From: Syntrophobacteraceae bacterium
GTDB lineage: Bacteria > Desulfobacterota > Syntrophobacteria > Syntrophobacterales > Syntrophobacteraceae
NCBI GenBank assembly: GCA_025453975.1
Contig: JALOPI010000004.1
Location: forward strand, 42,364-106,363
Reading direction: 5' to 3'
Length of the DNA stretch: 64,000 nucleotides
How positions within the stretch are numbered: position 1 is the first letter of the stretch; every line of letters starts with the position of its first letter. Position numbers and translations under genes: made by a program. Shown in pieces: positions 34,401-42,275 of the stretch. The notes beneath the pieces were generated by a model. The model ran no database searches and was not told the DNA's origin. It was given only the letters and a program-made list of their open reading frames with translations.

Positions 34401-34500
34401 CTGTGGCATCTGCCAGGCCACGTGCCCCAAGGATGCCATCAACGTGGGAGGGTTCACCTACCGACAGCTTTCAGCCCAGGTCCGGGCGGCCCTGAGCTGA
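31462..34500 (+). CDS. hdrA: HdrA-like FAD/Fe-S oxidoreductase, selenoprotein (in-frame TGA read as selenocysteine)
   Basis: The reading frame is continuous for 1012 residues except for one TGA at 31639-31641, residue 60. It lies in the HdrA motif [16 protein letters not shown], where other HdrA proteins have cysteine. A SECIS-like hairpin with a GGTC loop follows at the proper distance. The first half has an FAD site ([20 protein letters not shown]), a [14 protein letters not shown] cluster at residue 109 and a cysteine-rich QCVGS/SSVCC segment. From about residue 456 ([13 protein letters not shown]) a second HdrA unit begins, with another FAD site near 600 and C-terminal clusters [12 protein letters not shown] (942) and [12 protein letters not shown] (978). 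The start follows AAGGA. It acts with MvhD, probably as a flavin bifurcation or electron-transfer hub. Confidence 0.9.
31661..31681 (+). promoter_or_regulatory. SECIS-like hairpin for selenocysteine insertion in hdrA
   Basis: TGGAGTGC (31661-31668) pairs perfectly with GCACTCCA (31674-31681), enclosing the loop GGTCG (31669-31673). Bacterial SECIS elements for SelB have a short upper stem capped by a loop with a GGU(C) core, as in E. coli fdhF, placed about 16-37 bases from the UGA. Here the GGTC loop starts 28 bases after the TGA. The hairpin lies inside the coding sequence, as bacterial SECIS elements must. Confidence 0.8.
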
Positions 34501-34537
34501 TGCGCCGGCCGGTCACGAGCCTTCCAGAGGGGATTCC

Positions 34538-34963
34538 ATGGCTTTCGAGCCGAAGATTCTGGCATTTGCTTGCAACTGGTGCGCCTATGCGGCGGCGGAC
34601 CTGGCGGGGATTGTGCGCATGTCCTATCCGCCGGGTGTTCGGATCATCCGGGTCATGTGCACGGGCATGGTCCATCCCGGCCTGGTGCAGGAGGCCTTTC
34701 AGCGCGGAGCCGACGGGGTCATGGTCCTGGGGTGCCACCCCGGCGAGTGCCATTACGTGGACGGCAACGTCAAGGCCGAAGCTCGCCTCGCGGTGCTGAA
34801 CGAGATGATGGACGCCATGGGGATCGAGGAGGAGAGGTTCCGCCTGGTCTGGTGCTCGGCGGCGGAGGCGGATCGATTCGTGGCGGTGGTGACGGACATG
34901 ACGGAGGCTCTGAGGGCCCTGGGCCCCTCGCCGGCTCGACCCGCCGGGGCCGGGGCTTTCTGA
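34538..34963 (+). CDS. mvhD: MvhD-type hydrogenase/heterodisulfide reductase iron-sulfur subunit
   Basis: The 141-aa protein begins EPKILAFACNWCAYAAADLAG, followed by PPGVRIIRVMCTGMVHP and MVLGCHPGECHYVDGN, the conserved cysteines of the MvhD/FlpD family that bind a [2Fe-2S] cluster. MvhD transfers electrons from a hydrogenase or formate dehydrogenase to HdrA. It follows hdrA by 37 bases with GAGGGG before the start. No hydrogenase or dehydrogenase gene is adjacent, so the electron donor must be encoded elsewhere. Confidence 0.93.
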   Translation: MAFEPKILAFACNWCAYAAADLAGIVRMSYPPGVRIIRVMCTGMVHPGLVQEAFQRGADGVMVLGCHPGECHYVDGNVKAEARLAVLNEMMDAMGIEEERFRLVWCSAAEADRFVAVVTDMTEALRALGPSPARPAGAGAF

Positions 34964-35004
34964 ATGCCGTTGGGGAAGGCGCATGAGGTCGGGGAGGTCG
35001 AAGG

Positions 35005-35241
35005 ATGAGTGGTGAGGCTCGCAAAAAGGTTCATGCCGAGCGGGTGGATACTGCCTGCGGCGCCATGGGGCACATGACCGTGGACGAGATCCGTGAGCGG
35101 ATCATCGGTCCCCATGTGAACGTCACGTGCCCGGAGTGTGGAGCCATCCACCTGACACGCGAGGATGCGGAGGCGGCGGGACTGCGGAAGATCTCCTCCA
35201 GTGCGCGTTATCTGAGGATCATGGCGGAAGCCCTGGAGTAG
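35005..35241 (+). CDS. small CxxC protein of unknown function in the hdr operon
   Basis: The 78-aa product has the segments KKVHAERVDTACGAMGHMTV and VNVTCPECGAIHLTREDAEA and a helical tail. The CPECG motif looks like a zinc or Fe-S knuckle half, with C18 as a possible third ligand. GGGGAGG precedes the ATG at a moderate distance. The gene is 41 bases after mvhD in the same direction, so it is probably cotranscribed with the HdrA unit. I do not recognise the family. Confidence 0.65.
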   Translation: MSGEARKKVHAERVDTACGAMGHMTVDEIRERIIGPHVNVTCPECGAIHLTREDAEAAGLRKISSSARYLRIMAEALE

Positions 35242-35457
35242 GGTCGTGTCCGTGGGTTGCCGGGGCTTCGTTTCAGAGCCCCCTGCCCAGGCCGCGGACC
35301 CAGTGGAACGGTTTCATCTCGCGCAGGGGCGGCGTCTGGTCCGCGCATTGGGGTGGCCGATCGACGCACCGATGGGCGAATGGGCAGCCCGGCGGCGACG
35401 TTGCGGGCCATCCCGGCGATCAACCCCAGGTCGTGGGTGATGGGCAGAATGCCTGTA

Positions 35458-36504
35458 TCAGGTCGATGCGGCCCGCGGGGGGTGCCCCTGCTCCAGAAAA
35501 CGACGGGCGATCATGCGTGCGATGTGGGGAGCGTTGCCGCCCGACCGGTTGTTGATGATGAGATGAACTTTGACATCCTGGCTCAGAGCTGCCTCCAGAA
35601 CCTCCAGGGTGTCGTCGATCATGCCGGGCTGAAACAGCCCCTCCACGAGGGCATGGAAAGGATGAGCCCGGGCGTAGGCCTCCTCGTAGCGCGTGCCTCG
35701 TGGGGTCATGAGTCGGACGATGGCCTGGCGGCTGGAGTTGAAAAAGAGCCCTCCGGCCCTGGCCAGCTGCCTGCCCAGGGGCGGGAGCCAGGTCCAGTGG
35801 GAGAGGACCTGCCCCACTCCATGCCTTTCCATCACCGCGAATACGGGCTTGGAGAGGTAACGCTCCGTGCGCAGCTCCAGATGATATCGTGGGTCCGCCG
35901 GAATCGTTCTGAAGAAGGATTCGAGCCGCTCCGCCAGCTCTTCCGGAGGGGTCTGCTCCTCCCTGCGCTGGTACTCCTGCTCGAAGATCAGGGCGATGAG
36001 CCGCGAGCCGAGCAGCTGGACCGCGGGCTCGTAAAAGCATCGGGTGAAGAGCTGGGAGTCCAGAAAGTCGGCATTGGGGACGTACCGGCCCCCTCGCATG
36101 ATCTTCCGGGCGCAGATGGCCTGGGGCACCTTGAGGATGATGTGGTCGTCGGCTCGAAGGTGGCGCCCGTAAGCTTCGAGGATCCGGAAGGTCGGTGTGG
36201 GGGCGCCTTCGGTGTTCATCAGCGGGGCGTAGAACGTGTAGTCGATCTCGAGAACGCCGAAGTGCTCGAAGTACTCCTCGACGCTCTCCACCGGAAGCAC
36301 CTCCTCCTTGAAGGAGCGACCCCCCACGCGGTGTGTCCGGGCGGTGACCCTGCCCCGGTAGCGTTCGGCGGTGTAGATCTGGCCGACCCAACCGGCGTAA
36401 CGGTCGCTGGCGGTGCCCATGGAGAGCCTGGGATGCAGACCGCGAAAGCGGAAAGCATCTACTTCAGCTCCGTTCCTGGGAGATGCTCCGGATGAAGCGT
36501 CCAT
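35458..36504 (-). CDS. DUF72 (YecE-like) domain protein
   Basis: The 348-aa protein shows the DUF72 barrel pattern: YAGWVGQIYT near residue 40, VESVEEYFEHFGVLEIDYTF with its early acidic residues, HIILKVPQAICARKIMRGG, and late segments PVFAVMERHG and VHLIINNRSGGNAPHIARM, the last matching the NNH-type motif of the family. DUF72 proteins have an unknown enzymatic function. The protein is longer than the usual 240-280 aa because of an N-terminal extension (about 40 residues) and an insertion near residues 190-230. It stands alone, convergent with the hdr unit. Confidence 0.85.
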   Translation of the reverse strand: MDASSGASPRNGAEVDAFRFRGLHPRLSMGTASDRYAGWVGQIYTAERYRGRVTARTHRVGGRSFKEEVLPVESVEEYFEHFGVLEIDYTFYAPLMNTEGAPTPTFRILEAYGRHLRADDHIILKVPQAICARKIMRGGRYVPNADFLDSQLFTRCFYEPAVQLLGSRLIALIFEQEYQRREEQTPPEELAERLESFFRTIPADPRYHLELRTERYLSKPVFAVMERHGVGQVLSHWTWLPPLGRQLARAGGLFFNSSRQAIVRLMTPRGTRYEEAYARAHPFHALVEGLFQPGMIDDTLEVLEAALSQDVKVHLIINNRSGGNAPHIARMIARRFLEQGHPPRAAST

Positions 36505-36579
36505 GTTCGGAAAGCCGCCCTCCAGCGGGCTCGCGCGGAGGGCGTTGCTGGATGTTCCGCAGGCGTCGGGGCAGCCAGA

Positions 36580-37221
36580 TCAGACGGTGATCCGGCGAGA
36601 CCGGGAGCCATTCCCGTTCCCGTTGCCGTTGCCGTTCCCGCCTGGGCTTTGGCTCCCCTTGATGGCCTGGAAAAGGCGAAGGGGAGGAATGTTTCTCAGC
36701 TCGAATTTCGAGTGAACCACGGGGAAGAAGCGCTCGAGGTGCACTTTCAGGTGCTGGTCGGTTTGAAAGCAAGTTTGGTAAACCAGGAAGCTGCCACCTT
36801 CCTTGAGCGCCCTGTAGGTGTTGAGAAGGATTCTGTCCTTGAGGTCCCGGGGAAGCCAGAAAAAGGGAATGCCCGAGATGATGTAGTCCGCTTCGCCACT
36901 CCTGCAGGCCTTCAGGGTCTCGAGAACGTTCTCGGCGCTGTCGTTGATGATGGTGGCGCGGGGGTCGTGGATTCGATCCTGAAGAATGGTCTTGAAGTTT
37001 TTGTTCCGCTCGATGGCGATCAGACGACTTCCATTCCGCATGTGCTTGAGGAGGTAGTCGGTGAAAACCCCGGTCCCGGGCCCGTACTCGATGATCAGGT
37101 TGTTGCGGGCAAAGTCGATCTGGCTGCAAACCCGCTTGACCCCGAACGGGGATGTGGGCGTGATGGACGCGATGTCCTTATCCTTAATGAAATTCTTCAT
37201 ATATGCCATCGTGTGAAACAT
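36580..37221 (-). CDS. class I SAM-dependent methyltransferase, KsgA/PmtA-like, with GN-repeat tail
   Basis: The 213-aa protein begins with a short leader and the segment TSPFGVKRVCSQIDFARNNLIIEYGPGTGVFTDYLL, with the SAM-binding EYGPGTG loop, followed by LIAIERNKNF (acidic ribose-binding residue) and DYIISGIPFFWLP, a NPPY-like position. The arrangement resembles rRNA adenine dimethylases and bacterial phospholipid N-methyltransferases; the substrate is undecided. The C-terminal tail is a run of alternating Gly-Asn from tandem hexamers (about 36610-36640). The ATG at 37221 follows AGGAG at five bases. No operon partner is visible. Confidence 0.8.
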   Translation of the reverse strand: MFHTMAYMKNFIKDKDIASITPTSPFGVKRVCSQIDFARNNLIIEYGPGTGVFTDYLLKHMRNGSRLIAIERNKNFKTILQDRIHDPRATIINDSAENVLETLKACRSGEADYIISGIPFFWLPRDLKDRILLNTYRALKEGGSFLVYQTCFQTDQHLKVHLERFFPVVHSKFELRNIPPLRLFQAIKGSQSPGGNGNGNGNGNGSRSRRITV

Positions 37222-37905
37222 ATCTTCTCCTGCGGATCATATCGATCTACCGCGGCCCGTGATCAGGCCAGAATGATTTGCTATCGCGCCCTCCTCCTCC
37301 GCTCACCGGCCCGGGTGAAGGACGAGGCATGCTTCCAGCGCATTCCCTTCGCTTCAATCTGGGATCCCCCATTCTTTGGGAGGATGGGCCGAAGCTCCTC
37401 CTGTCCTGTTGAAAAATAATCATGATGAAGGACTCATCCAAAGGATGGGGCCGCCCTCCCTGTCGGGTGCCACAAGCCACCGACTTAATCAACGGGGGAC
37501 CTTATAGCAGATTTATATGCGAATGGATACCTCATGAATGTATGCCCGGCCGGATATTTTGGGATATTTTTACCGTGGGCTGCCTATACGTGGCTGAATG
37601 AAGGGTGGGTGCGGATCTGTTACCGGGCCCCGGGGACCGGGGCGGCATTCATTGACAACTCTGCATGAGTCTGGCACTTAGTACGGCTCCAAGGAGCCCA
37701 GCGGCGGGCAGCACGGGAAGATCCATGGTCGGGCGTGAATAAGCCCCCGGAAAAGGCGCGCCCTGCCGAGGATGGATGCTGGGCTGGCATGGAGCGGGCC
37801 GGGGAGGATCTGTCATGGCTTCCGCCACCCGCGCGCTCCTTCACCCTTCTGCGGGGGTGAAGGCAGATGAGCCGGTATTGAATCACGCCGGGGATCACCG
37901 GGGCA
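37222..37905. other. 684-base gap before the glycan cluster; no gene recognised
   Basis: The region contains several AT-richer stretches (around 37490-37580) and short GC-rich ones. Open frames here do not look like protein and lack ribosome binding sites. I looked for tRNA cloverleafs, riboswitch-like motifs and transposon ends and found none. The promoter for the following glycan operon is expected here, but no convincing -35/-10 pair stood out. Confidence 0.4.
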
Positions 37906-38961
37906 GTGAGTGACGAAAGGGTGGTTTTGAGCGACTCCCTTCTCTCCATGGAGCCGGGAAAGATTTTGGTCATCAAGCCCAGCGCCCTGGGAGACGTGGT
38001 GCACGGCCTGCCTTTTCTGAGTGCCCTCCGTCGCCGGTTTCCCCATGCCGAGATTCAATGGGTGGTCTTCCGGGCCTTCGAGGACCTGCTCCGGGAGCAT
38101 CCCATGATCTCGAGGCTGTGGGTCATCGACAAGGATCGTTGGAAGCGGCTTTCGAATCTGCCCGATGCGCTGAAAGGAATGCGGCGCCTCGCCGCCGCCC
38201 TGAGGGATGAGCGGTTCGATGTGGTGGTGGATCTGCAGGGACTTCTGCGGAGCGGGCTCCTATGCGGAGCCACCCGGGCGCCATTCCGGGTGGGCTTCCG
38301 GGAAGGCCGGGAGGGAAGCCCTCTTTTTTACACGCATCGCGTGCGCGGGGGTACCGCCGGCCACGCCATCGAGCGATACATGAAGATTGCCGCCAGTCTG
38401 GGCGCTCCAATGGACCGCATCGATTTTCCGTTCCGGGTGCTCCCGAATTCCACGCCGATCCTGGAGGGTCTGCCGCCGGCCTATGTGGTCATGGCACCCT
38501 CGGCCGGAGGCGAGGCCAAGAAATGGCCCGTGGAGAATTTCGGCCGGCTGGCAGCTCGATTGCCCTGGCCTACGGTGGTCATCAGTGGAATGGGCGACGC
38601 CGCTCTGGCGGAGCAGGTGGTGGCGGTCTCAGGAGGGAGAGCCATCTCCCTGGCCGGGCGAACCACCCTCGGCGAAATGACCGAGGTGATCCGTCGGGCC
38701 AAGGCCTTCGTCTCGGGCGATACAGGGCCCATGCACATCGCCGCGGCACTGGGAGTTCCTGTTTTCGCGGTGTTCGGCCCTACCGGTGCCGCGCGGACGG
38801 GTCCCTATGGTCCCGGACACACGGTGATCACGGCGCACTTTTCCTGTTCGCCATGCTACCGCAGGAAGAAATGCAGCCACTGGGTCTGCATGGAGGGCGT
38901 CTCGGTGGAGCGGGTTCTGAGTGCCATGGAAGCCCGAATGGGTCCTGCCCGTGAGGACTGA
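37906..38961 (+). CDS. glycosyltransferase family 9, heptosyltransferase I (WaaC)-like
   Basis: GT9 features run throughout: ILVIKPSALGDVVHGLPFLS at the N-terminus, VVVDLQGLLRSGLL, VMAPSAGGEAKKWPVENFGR for ADP-heptose binding, and FVSGDTGPMHIAAALGVPVF then AVFGPTGAARTGPYG. The FDVVVDLQGLLRS and SAGGEAKKWP motifs match WaaC, which adds the first L-glycero-D-manno-heptose to Kdo-lipid A. The annotated GTG start at 37906 is uncertain: a TTG at 37927 after AAAGGGTGG and an ATG at 37948 are alternatives. It opens a 13-kb co-directional surface-glycan cluster. Confidence 0.88.
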   Translation: MSDERVVLSDSLLSMEPGKILVIKPSALGDVVHGLPFLSALRRRFPHAEIQWVVFRAFEDLLREHPMISRLWVIDKDRWKRLSNLPDALKGMRRLAAALRDERFDVVVDLQGLLRSGLLCGATRAPFRVGFREGREGSPLFYTHRVRGGTAGHAIERYMKIAASLGAPMDRIDFPFRVLPNSTPILEGLPPAYVVMAPSAGGEAKKWPVENFGRLAARLPWPTVVISGMGDAALAEQVVAVSGGRAISLAGRTTLGEMTEVIRRAKAFVSGDTGPMHIAAALGVPVFAVFGPTGAARTGPYGPGHTVITAHFSCSPCYRRKKCSHWVCMEGVSVERVLSAMEARMGPARED

Positions 38962-38987
38962 ATCGACTTGACACGGATGGTGACGGC

Positions 38988-39731
38988 ATGGTGGAGGTGA
39001 GTGCGGCGATCATCACCCGCAACGAGGCCCGCAACATCGGCCGCTGCCTCGACAGCCTGGGATGGGTGTCGGAGGTCGTGGTGCTGGACCAGTTCAGCAC
39101 GGACGGGACGGCGGAGATGGCCGCTTCCCGGGGAGCCAGGGTTTTTCAGGAAGCCTGGCAAGGTTTTGCCGCCCAGAAGAACCTCGCCGTCCATCGGACC
39201 ACCGGATCCTGGGTCCTGAGCATCGATGCCGACGAGCGGGTCACGGACCCGCTGCGCCTGGAGATCGAGGGCATCCTGGATCGGGACGGGCCCCTGGACG
39301 GCTATTTCATCCCTCGCAGGAATTACTTCTGTGAGCGGTGGATTCGGCATGGCGGCTGGTATCCCGACTATAGCCTGAGGCTTTTTCGCAGGGGAAGGGG
39401 ACGGTTCGAGGAGCGGGCCGTTCACGAAAAGGTGGTCGTCCGGGGGAAGACCGGTTATCTGAATCATCCCCTGGAGCATTTTACCTACGTGTCGGTGAGT
39501 GACTACTTGCAGAGGATGGACCGCTACAGTGAATTGGCATCCCGGGAGATGGTCCGGGAGGGGAGATGTGCCCGGTGGCATGACCTGACCCTGAGGCCCC
39601 TCTTCACATTCCTCAAAATGTATGGTTTAAAGCTGGGCTTTCTGGATGGGCGCGCCGGGTTTTTCCTGGCTATTTCCTACGCATACTATACGTTTCTGAA
39701 ATATTACCGCCTGGAGTCCGATCCAGCCTGA
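38988..39731 (+). CDS. glycosyltransferase family 2, LPS core WaaE/KdtX-like
   Basis: The 247-aa protein starts VEVSAAIITRNEARNIGRCL, then WVSEVVVLDQFSTDGTAEMA and VLSIDADERV, the DxD-type GT2 A-fold motif, followed by FIPRRNYFCERWIRHGGWYP, typical of LPS core beta-1,4-glucosyltransferases of the WaaE/KdtX group. The C-terminus has hydrophobic helices (FFLAISYAYYTFLKYY), suggesting membrane association. It lies 26 bases after the GT9 gene and 26 before msbA. Confidence 0.9.
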   Translation: MVEVSAAIITRNEARNIGRCLDSLGWVSEVVVLDQFSTDGTAEMAASRGARVFQEAWQGFAAQKNLAVHRTTGSWVLSIDADERVTDPLRLEIEGILDRDGPLDGYFIPRRNYFCERWIRHGGWYPDYSLRLFRRGRGRFEERAVHEKVVVRGKTGYLNHPLEHFTYVSVSDYLQRMDRYSELASREMVREGRCARWHDLTLRPLFTFLKMYGLKLGFLDGRAGFFLAISYAYYTFLKYYRLESDPA

Positions 39732-39757
39732 TTCAAGCAGGGAGGTTCCGCCGGATC

Positions 39758-41506
39758 ATGGAGCTCTACAAACGCCTGCTCCTCAATGCCAGTCCCTACT
39801 GGCGCAGGATCATCCTGGCCATGATCTCCATGCTGGGCGTGGCCGGCTGCACGGGGGCAACGGCCTACCTCATCAAGCCTGTCCTGGACGATATCTTCAT
39901 CAAAAAGGACATGGCCATGCTCCAGATCCTCCCCTTCGTCCTGCTGGTCATTTTCCTCGTGAAGGGGGTATGCTCCTGGTGCAGCACTTACTTCATGGCC
40001 TACGTCGGGCAGAAGGTCATCGCCGAGTTCCGCCAGCAGCTGTATGACCACCTGCAGACCCTCTCCCTCTCCTTCTTCGACCGAACGCCCTCGGGGGTCC
40101 TGATGTCGCGCATCATCAACGACGTCAACGTCACCCAGGGGGCGGTGTCCGAGTCCCTGGCCGGGCTGATCAAGGAGCTCATCAGCATCGTGGTCCTCAT
40201 CGGCGTCATTTTCTACAGGGACTGGCAGCTGGCCATCATCGCCATGGTCGTCCTCCCCTTCGCCTTCCTGCCCATCGTCAAGTTCGGCCGGAAGCTCAGG
40301 GTGATCAGCCGCAAGAATCAGGAATCCATGGGGCAGATCTCCGTGACGCTCCACGAAACGCTGGCTGGAAACCGCATCGTCAAGGCCTTCGGCATGGAGG
40401 AGTATGAGAAGCGGCGCTTCGCGCGCAACAACGCCAGCTATCTGAGCTCGGCCCTCAAGTCTGTCAAGGTTCGAGCCCTGTCGAGCCCCATCATGGAATT
40501 CCTGGGGGGCCTCGGCATCGTGGCGGTGATTTCCTACGGGGGCTACAGCGTGGTGCGGGGCGTCTCCACGCCGGGCAACTTCTTTTCGTTTCTGGCCGCC
40601 ATCATCATGCTCTACGAGCCGGTCAAGAAGCTCACCAACATGAACAACACGATCCAGCAGGGGATGGCGGCGGCGGAGCGGATCTACCAGATCCTGGACA
40701 CCGAGCCCGAGATCCAGGATCGCCCCGGTGCCGACGAGCTGGTGCCGCCCATCGAAACGATCCGGTTCAGCAACGTTTCCTTCGGATATTCCGAAGAGCT
40801 CATCCTCAGGAACATCGACCTGAAGGTGAAGGCGGGCGAGGTCATCGCCCTGGTGGGGATGAGCGGAGCGGGAAAGACCACCCTCGTGAACCTCATCCCG
40901 CGGTTTTACGAGGTCAGCGACGGCGCCATCACCATCAATGCCCTGGACATCCGGGATGTGACCCAGGCGTCCCTGCGGGCCCGGATCGGCATGGTGACGC
41001 AGCAGTCGATCCTCTTCAACGATACGATTTACAATAATATCGCCTACGGGGACATCCGCAAGGGAGAGGCGGAGATCGTCGCGGCCGCCAGGGCCGCCAA
41101 CGCCTACGACTTCATCATGAAGACGCCCCAGGGGTTTGACACCCGCATCGGCGAGCAGGGGGTGAGACTTTCAGGCGGGCAGCGCCAGAGGATCTGCATT
41201 GCCCGGGCGCTTCTCAAGGATGCCCCCATCCTCATCCTGGACGAGGCCACGTCATCCCTGGACAGCGATTCGGAGCTGGAGGTGCAGAAGGCCCTGGAGA
41301 ACCTCATGGCGGGCAGGACGACCTTCGTCATCGCCCACCGACTCTCCACCATCAAGAACGCCGACCGCATCCTGGCTTTCGCCAACGGTCGTATTGTGGA
41401 GGAAGGGCACCACCACGAGCTCTTCAAGGCCAACGGGGAATATCGCAGGCTGTATGAGCTGCAGTTCATGCATATCGACACGGACCGTGCCAGTGGAGTC
41501 TTGTGA
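39758..41506 (+). CDS. msbA: lipid A export ABC transporter (MsbA)
   Basis: This 582-aa half-transporter has six membrane helices in residues 1-310 (LAMISMLGVAGCTGATAYLI; LLVIFLVKGVCSWCSTYFMA), then an ATPase domain with Walker A GMSGAGKTT (about 366-374), signature LSGGQRQRICIARAL (from 471), Walker B ILILDEATSSLD and IAHRLSTI. The length and IVKAFGMEEYEKRRF region match MsbA, which flips lipid A-core across the inner membrane. Its place among LPS-core genes supports this over a generic multidrug exporter. Confidence 0.92.
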   Translation: MELYKRLLLNASPYWRRIILAMISMLGVAGCTGATAYLIKPVLDDIFIKKDMAMLQILPFVLLVIFLVKGVCSWCSTYFMAYVGQKVIAEFRQQLYDHLQTLSLSFFDRTPSGVLMSRIINDVNVTQGAVSESLAGLIKELISIVVLIGVIFYRDWQLAIIAMVVLPFAFLPIVKFGRKLRVISRKNQESMGQISVTLHETLAGNRIVKAFGMEEYEKRRFARNNASYLSSALKSVKVRALSSPIMEFLGGLGIVAVISYGGYSVVRGVSTPGNFFSFLAAIIMLYEPVKKLTNMNNTIQQGMAAAERIYQILDTEPEIQDRPGADELVPPIETIRFSNVSFGYSEELILRNIDLKVKAGEVIALVGMSGAGKTTLVNLIPRFYEVSDGAITINALDIRDVTQASLRARIGMVTQQSILFNDTIYNNIAYGDIRKGEAEIVAAARAANAYDFIMKTPQGFDTRIGEQGVRLSGGQRQRICIARALLKDAPILILDEATSSLDSDSELEVQKALENLMAGRTTFVIAHRLSTIKNADRILAFANGRIVEEGHHHELFKANGEYRRLYELQFMHIDTDRASGVL

Positions 41507-41557
41507 GGAGAGGGGTTGTGAAGGAGGGATGCTCCCCGGTGTCCCCGGAGGGAATCG

Positions 41558-42274
41558 ATGAGCCTCCTGCCGCGAAAGGCCCGGGAAAAGGCGGACACCA
41601 CCCGGTACCTGATCCACCGATTCCTCCGGCGGGCGGCGGAGGATCTGCCGGCGGGGGCGCTGGTCCTGGACGCCGGGGCCGGAAACGGGCGCTATCGGCC
41701 CCTTTTCACGCGCCAGCGTTACATCGCCTCGGATTTCTGCCGGGTGGGTGGGAAGAACTACCGGTGGATCGATGTCATCACGGATCTGAGCACGCCCGGC
41801 CTCAGGGACGAATCCGTGGATGCGGTGGTCAACATCGAGGTGCTGGAGCATGTGAGGGACCCGGCCCGGCTCATGGACCAGCTGGCGAGGCTCCTCAGGC
41901 CGGGCGGCTCCCTGTATCTCACGTGCCCCCAGACCTGGGGGGTCCACGAGGCCCCCTACGATTTTTACCGCTTCACCCGGTACGCCCTGGCGGATCTATT
42001 CGCGAGGGCCGGTCTGGAGGTGAAGTCCCTGGAGCCCATGGGCGGCTACTTCTGTCTCATGGGCAAGCTCCTGAGCCGGCTGCCCTATCAGCTGGAGGAG
42101 CCGGCCGGCGATGGTCTGAAAAGGCTCCTCCACAAGATCCGGTTCGTTCTGCTGAAGGAAATCTTTCATTATTGGATTCCTTTCCTGGTCGTTCACCTGG
42201 ATTTCCTGGATCGCCGCAAGGATTTCACCCTGGGCTACCTCTGCCATGCCGTCAAACCTGCCAGGCCCTCCTGA
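41558..42274 (+). CDS. class I SAM-dependent methyltransferase
   Basis: The 238-aa protein carries VLDAGAGNGRYRPLFTRQRY (SAM-binding motif I), WIDVITDLSTPGLRDESVDA and VVNIEVLEHVRDPARLMDQL (motif of UbiE/COQ5-like methyltransferases), then LLRPGGSLYLTCPQ. The C-terminal region is hydrophobic and basic and may contact a lipid-linked substrate. The gene lies between msbA and a GT9 gene, so methylation of a glycan or lipid-linked sugar is the likely role. Its stop TGA is followed one base later by the next ATG. Confidence 0.85.
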   Translation: MSLLPRKAREKADTTRYLIHRFLRRAAEDLPAGALVLDAGAGNGRYRPLFTRQRYIASDFCRVGGKNYRWIDVITDLSTPGLRDESVDAVVNIEVLEHVRDPARLMDQLARLLRPGGSLYLTCPQTWGVHEAPYDFYRFTRYALADLFARAGLEVKSLEPMGGYFCLMGKLLSRLPYQLEEPAGDGLKRLLHKIRFVLLKEIFHYWIPFLVVHLDFLDRRKDFTLGYLCHAVKPARPS

Positions 42275-42275
42275 G

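Noticed and set aside
36605..36645. CRISPR-like direct repeats.
   Set aside because: The hexamers are a microsatellite inside a coding sequence with no spacers; there are no cas genes in the window.
37222..37905. tRNA or small RNA gene in the gap before the glycan cluster.
   Set aside because: No cloverleaf, no CCA end, no conserved T-loop or D-loop sequence and no promoter-terminator pair.
39758..41506. Generic multidrug ABC exporter.
   Set aside because: The IVKAFGMEEYE-type region, length and LPS-core neighbours point to MsbA.
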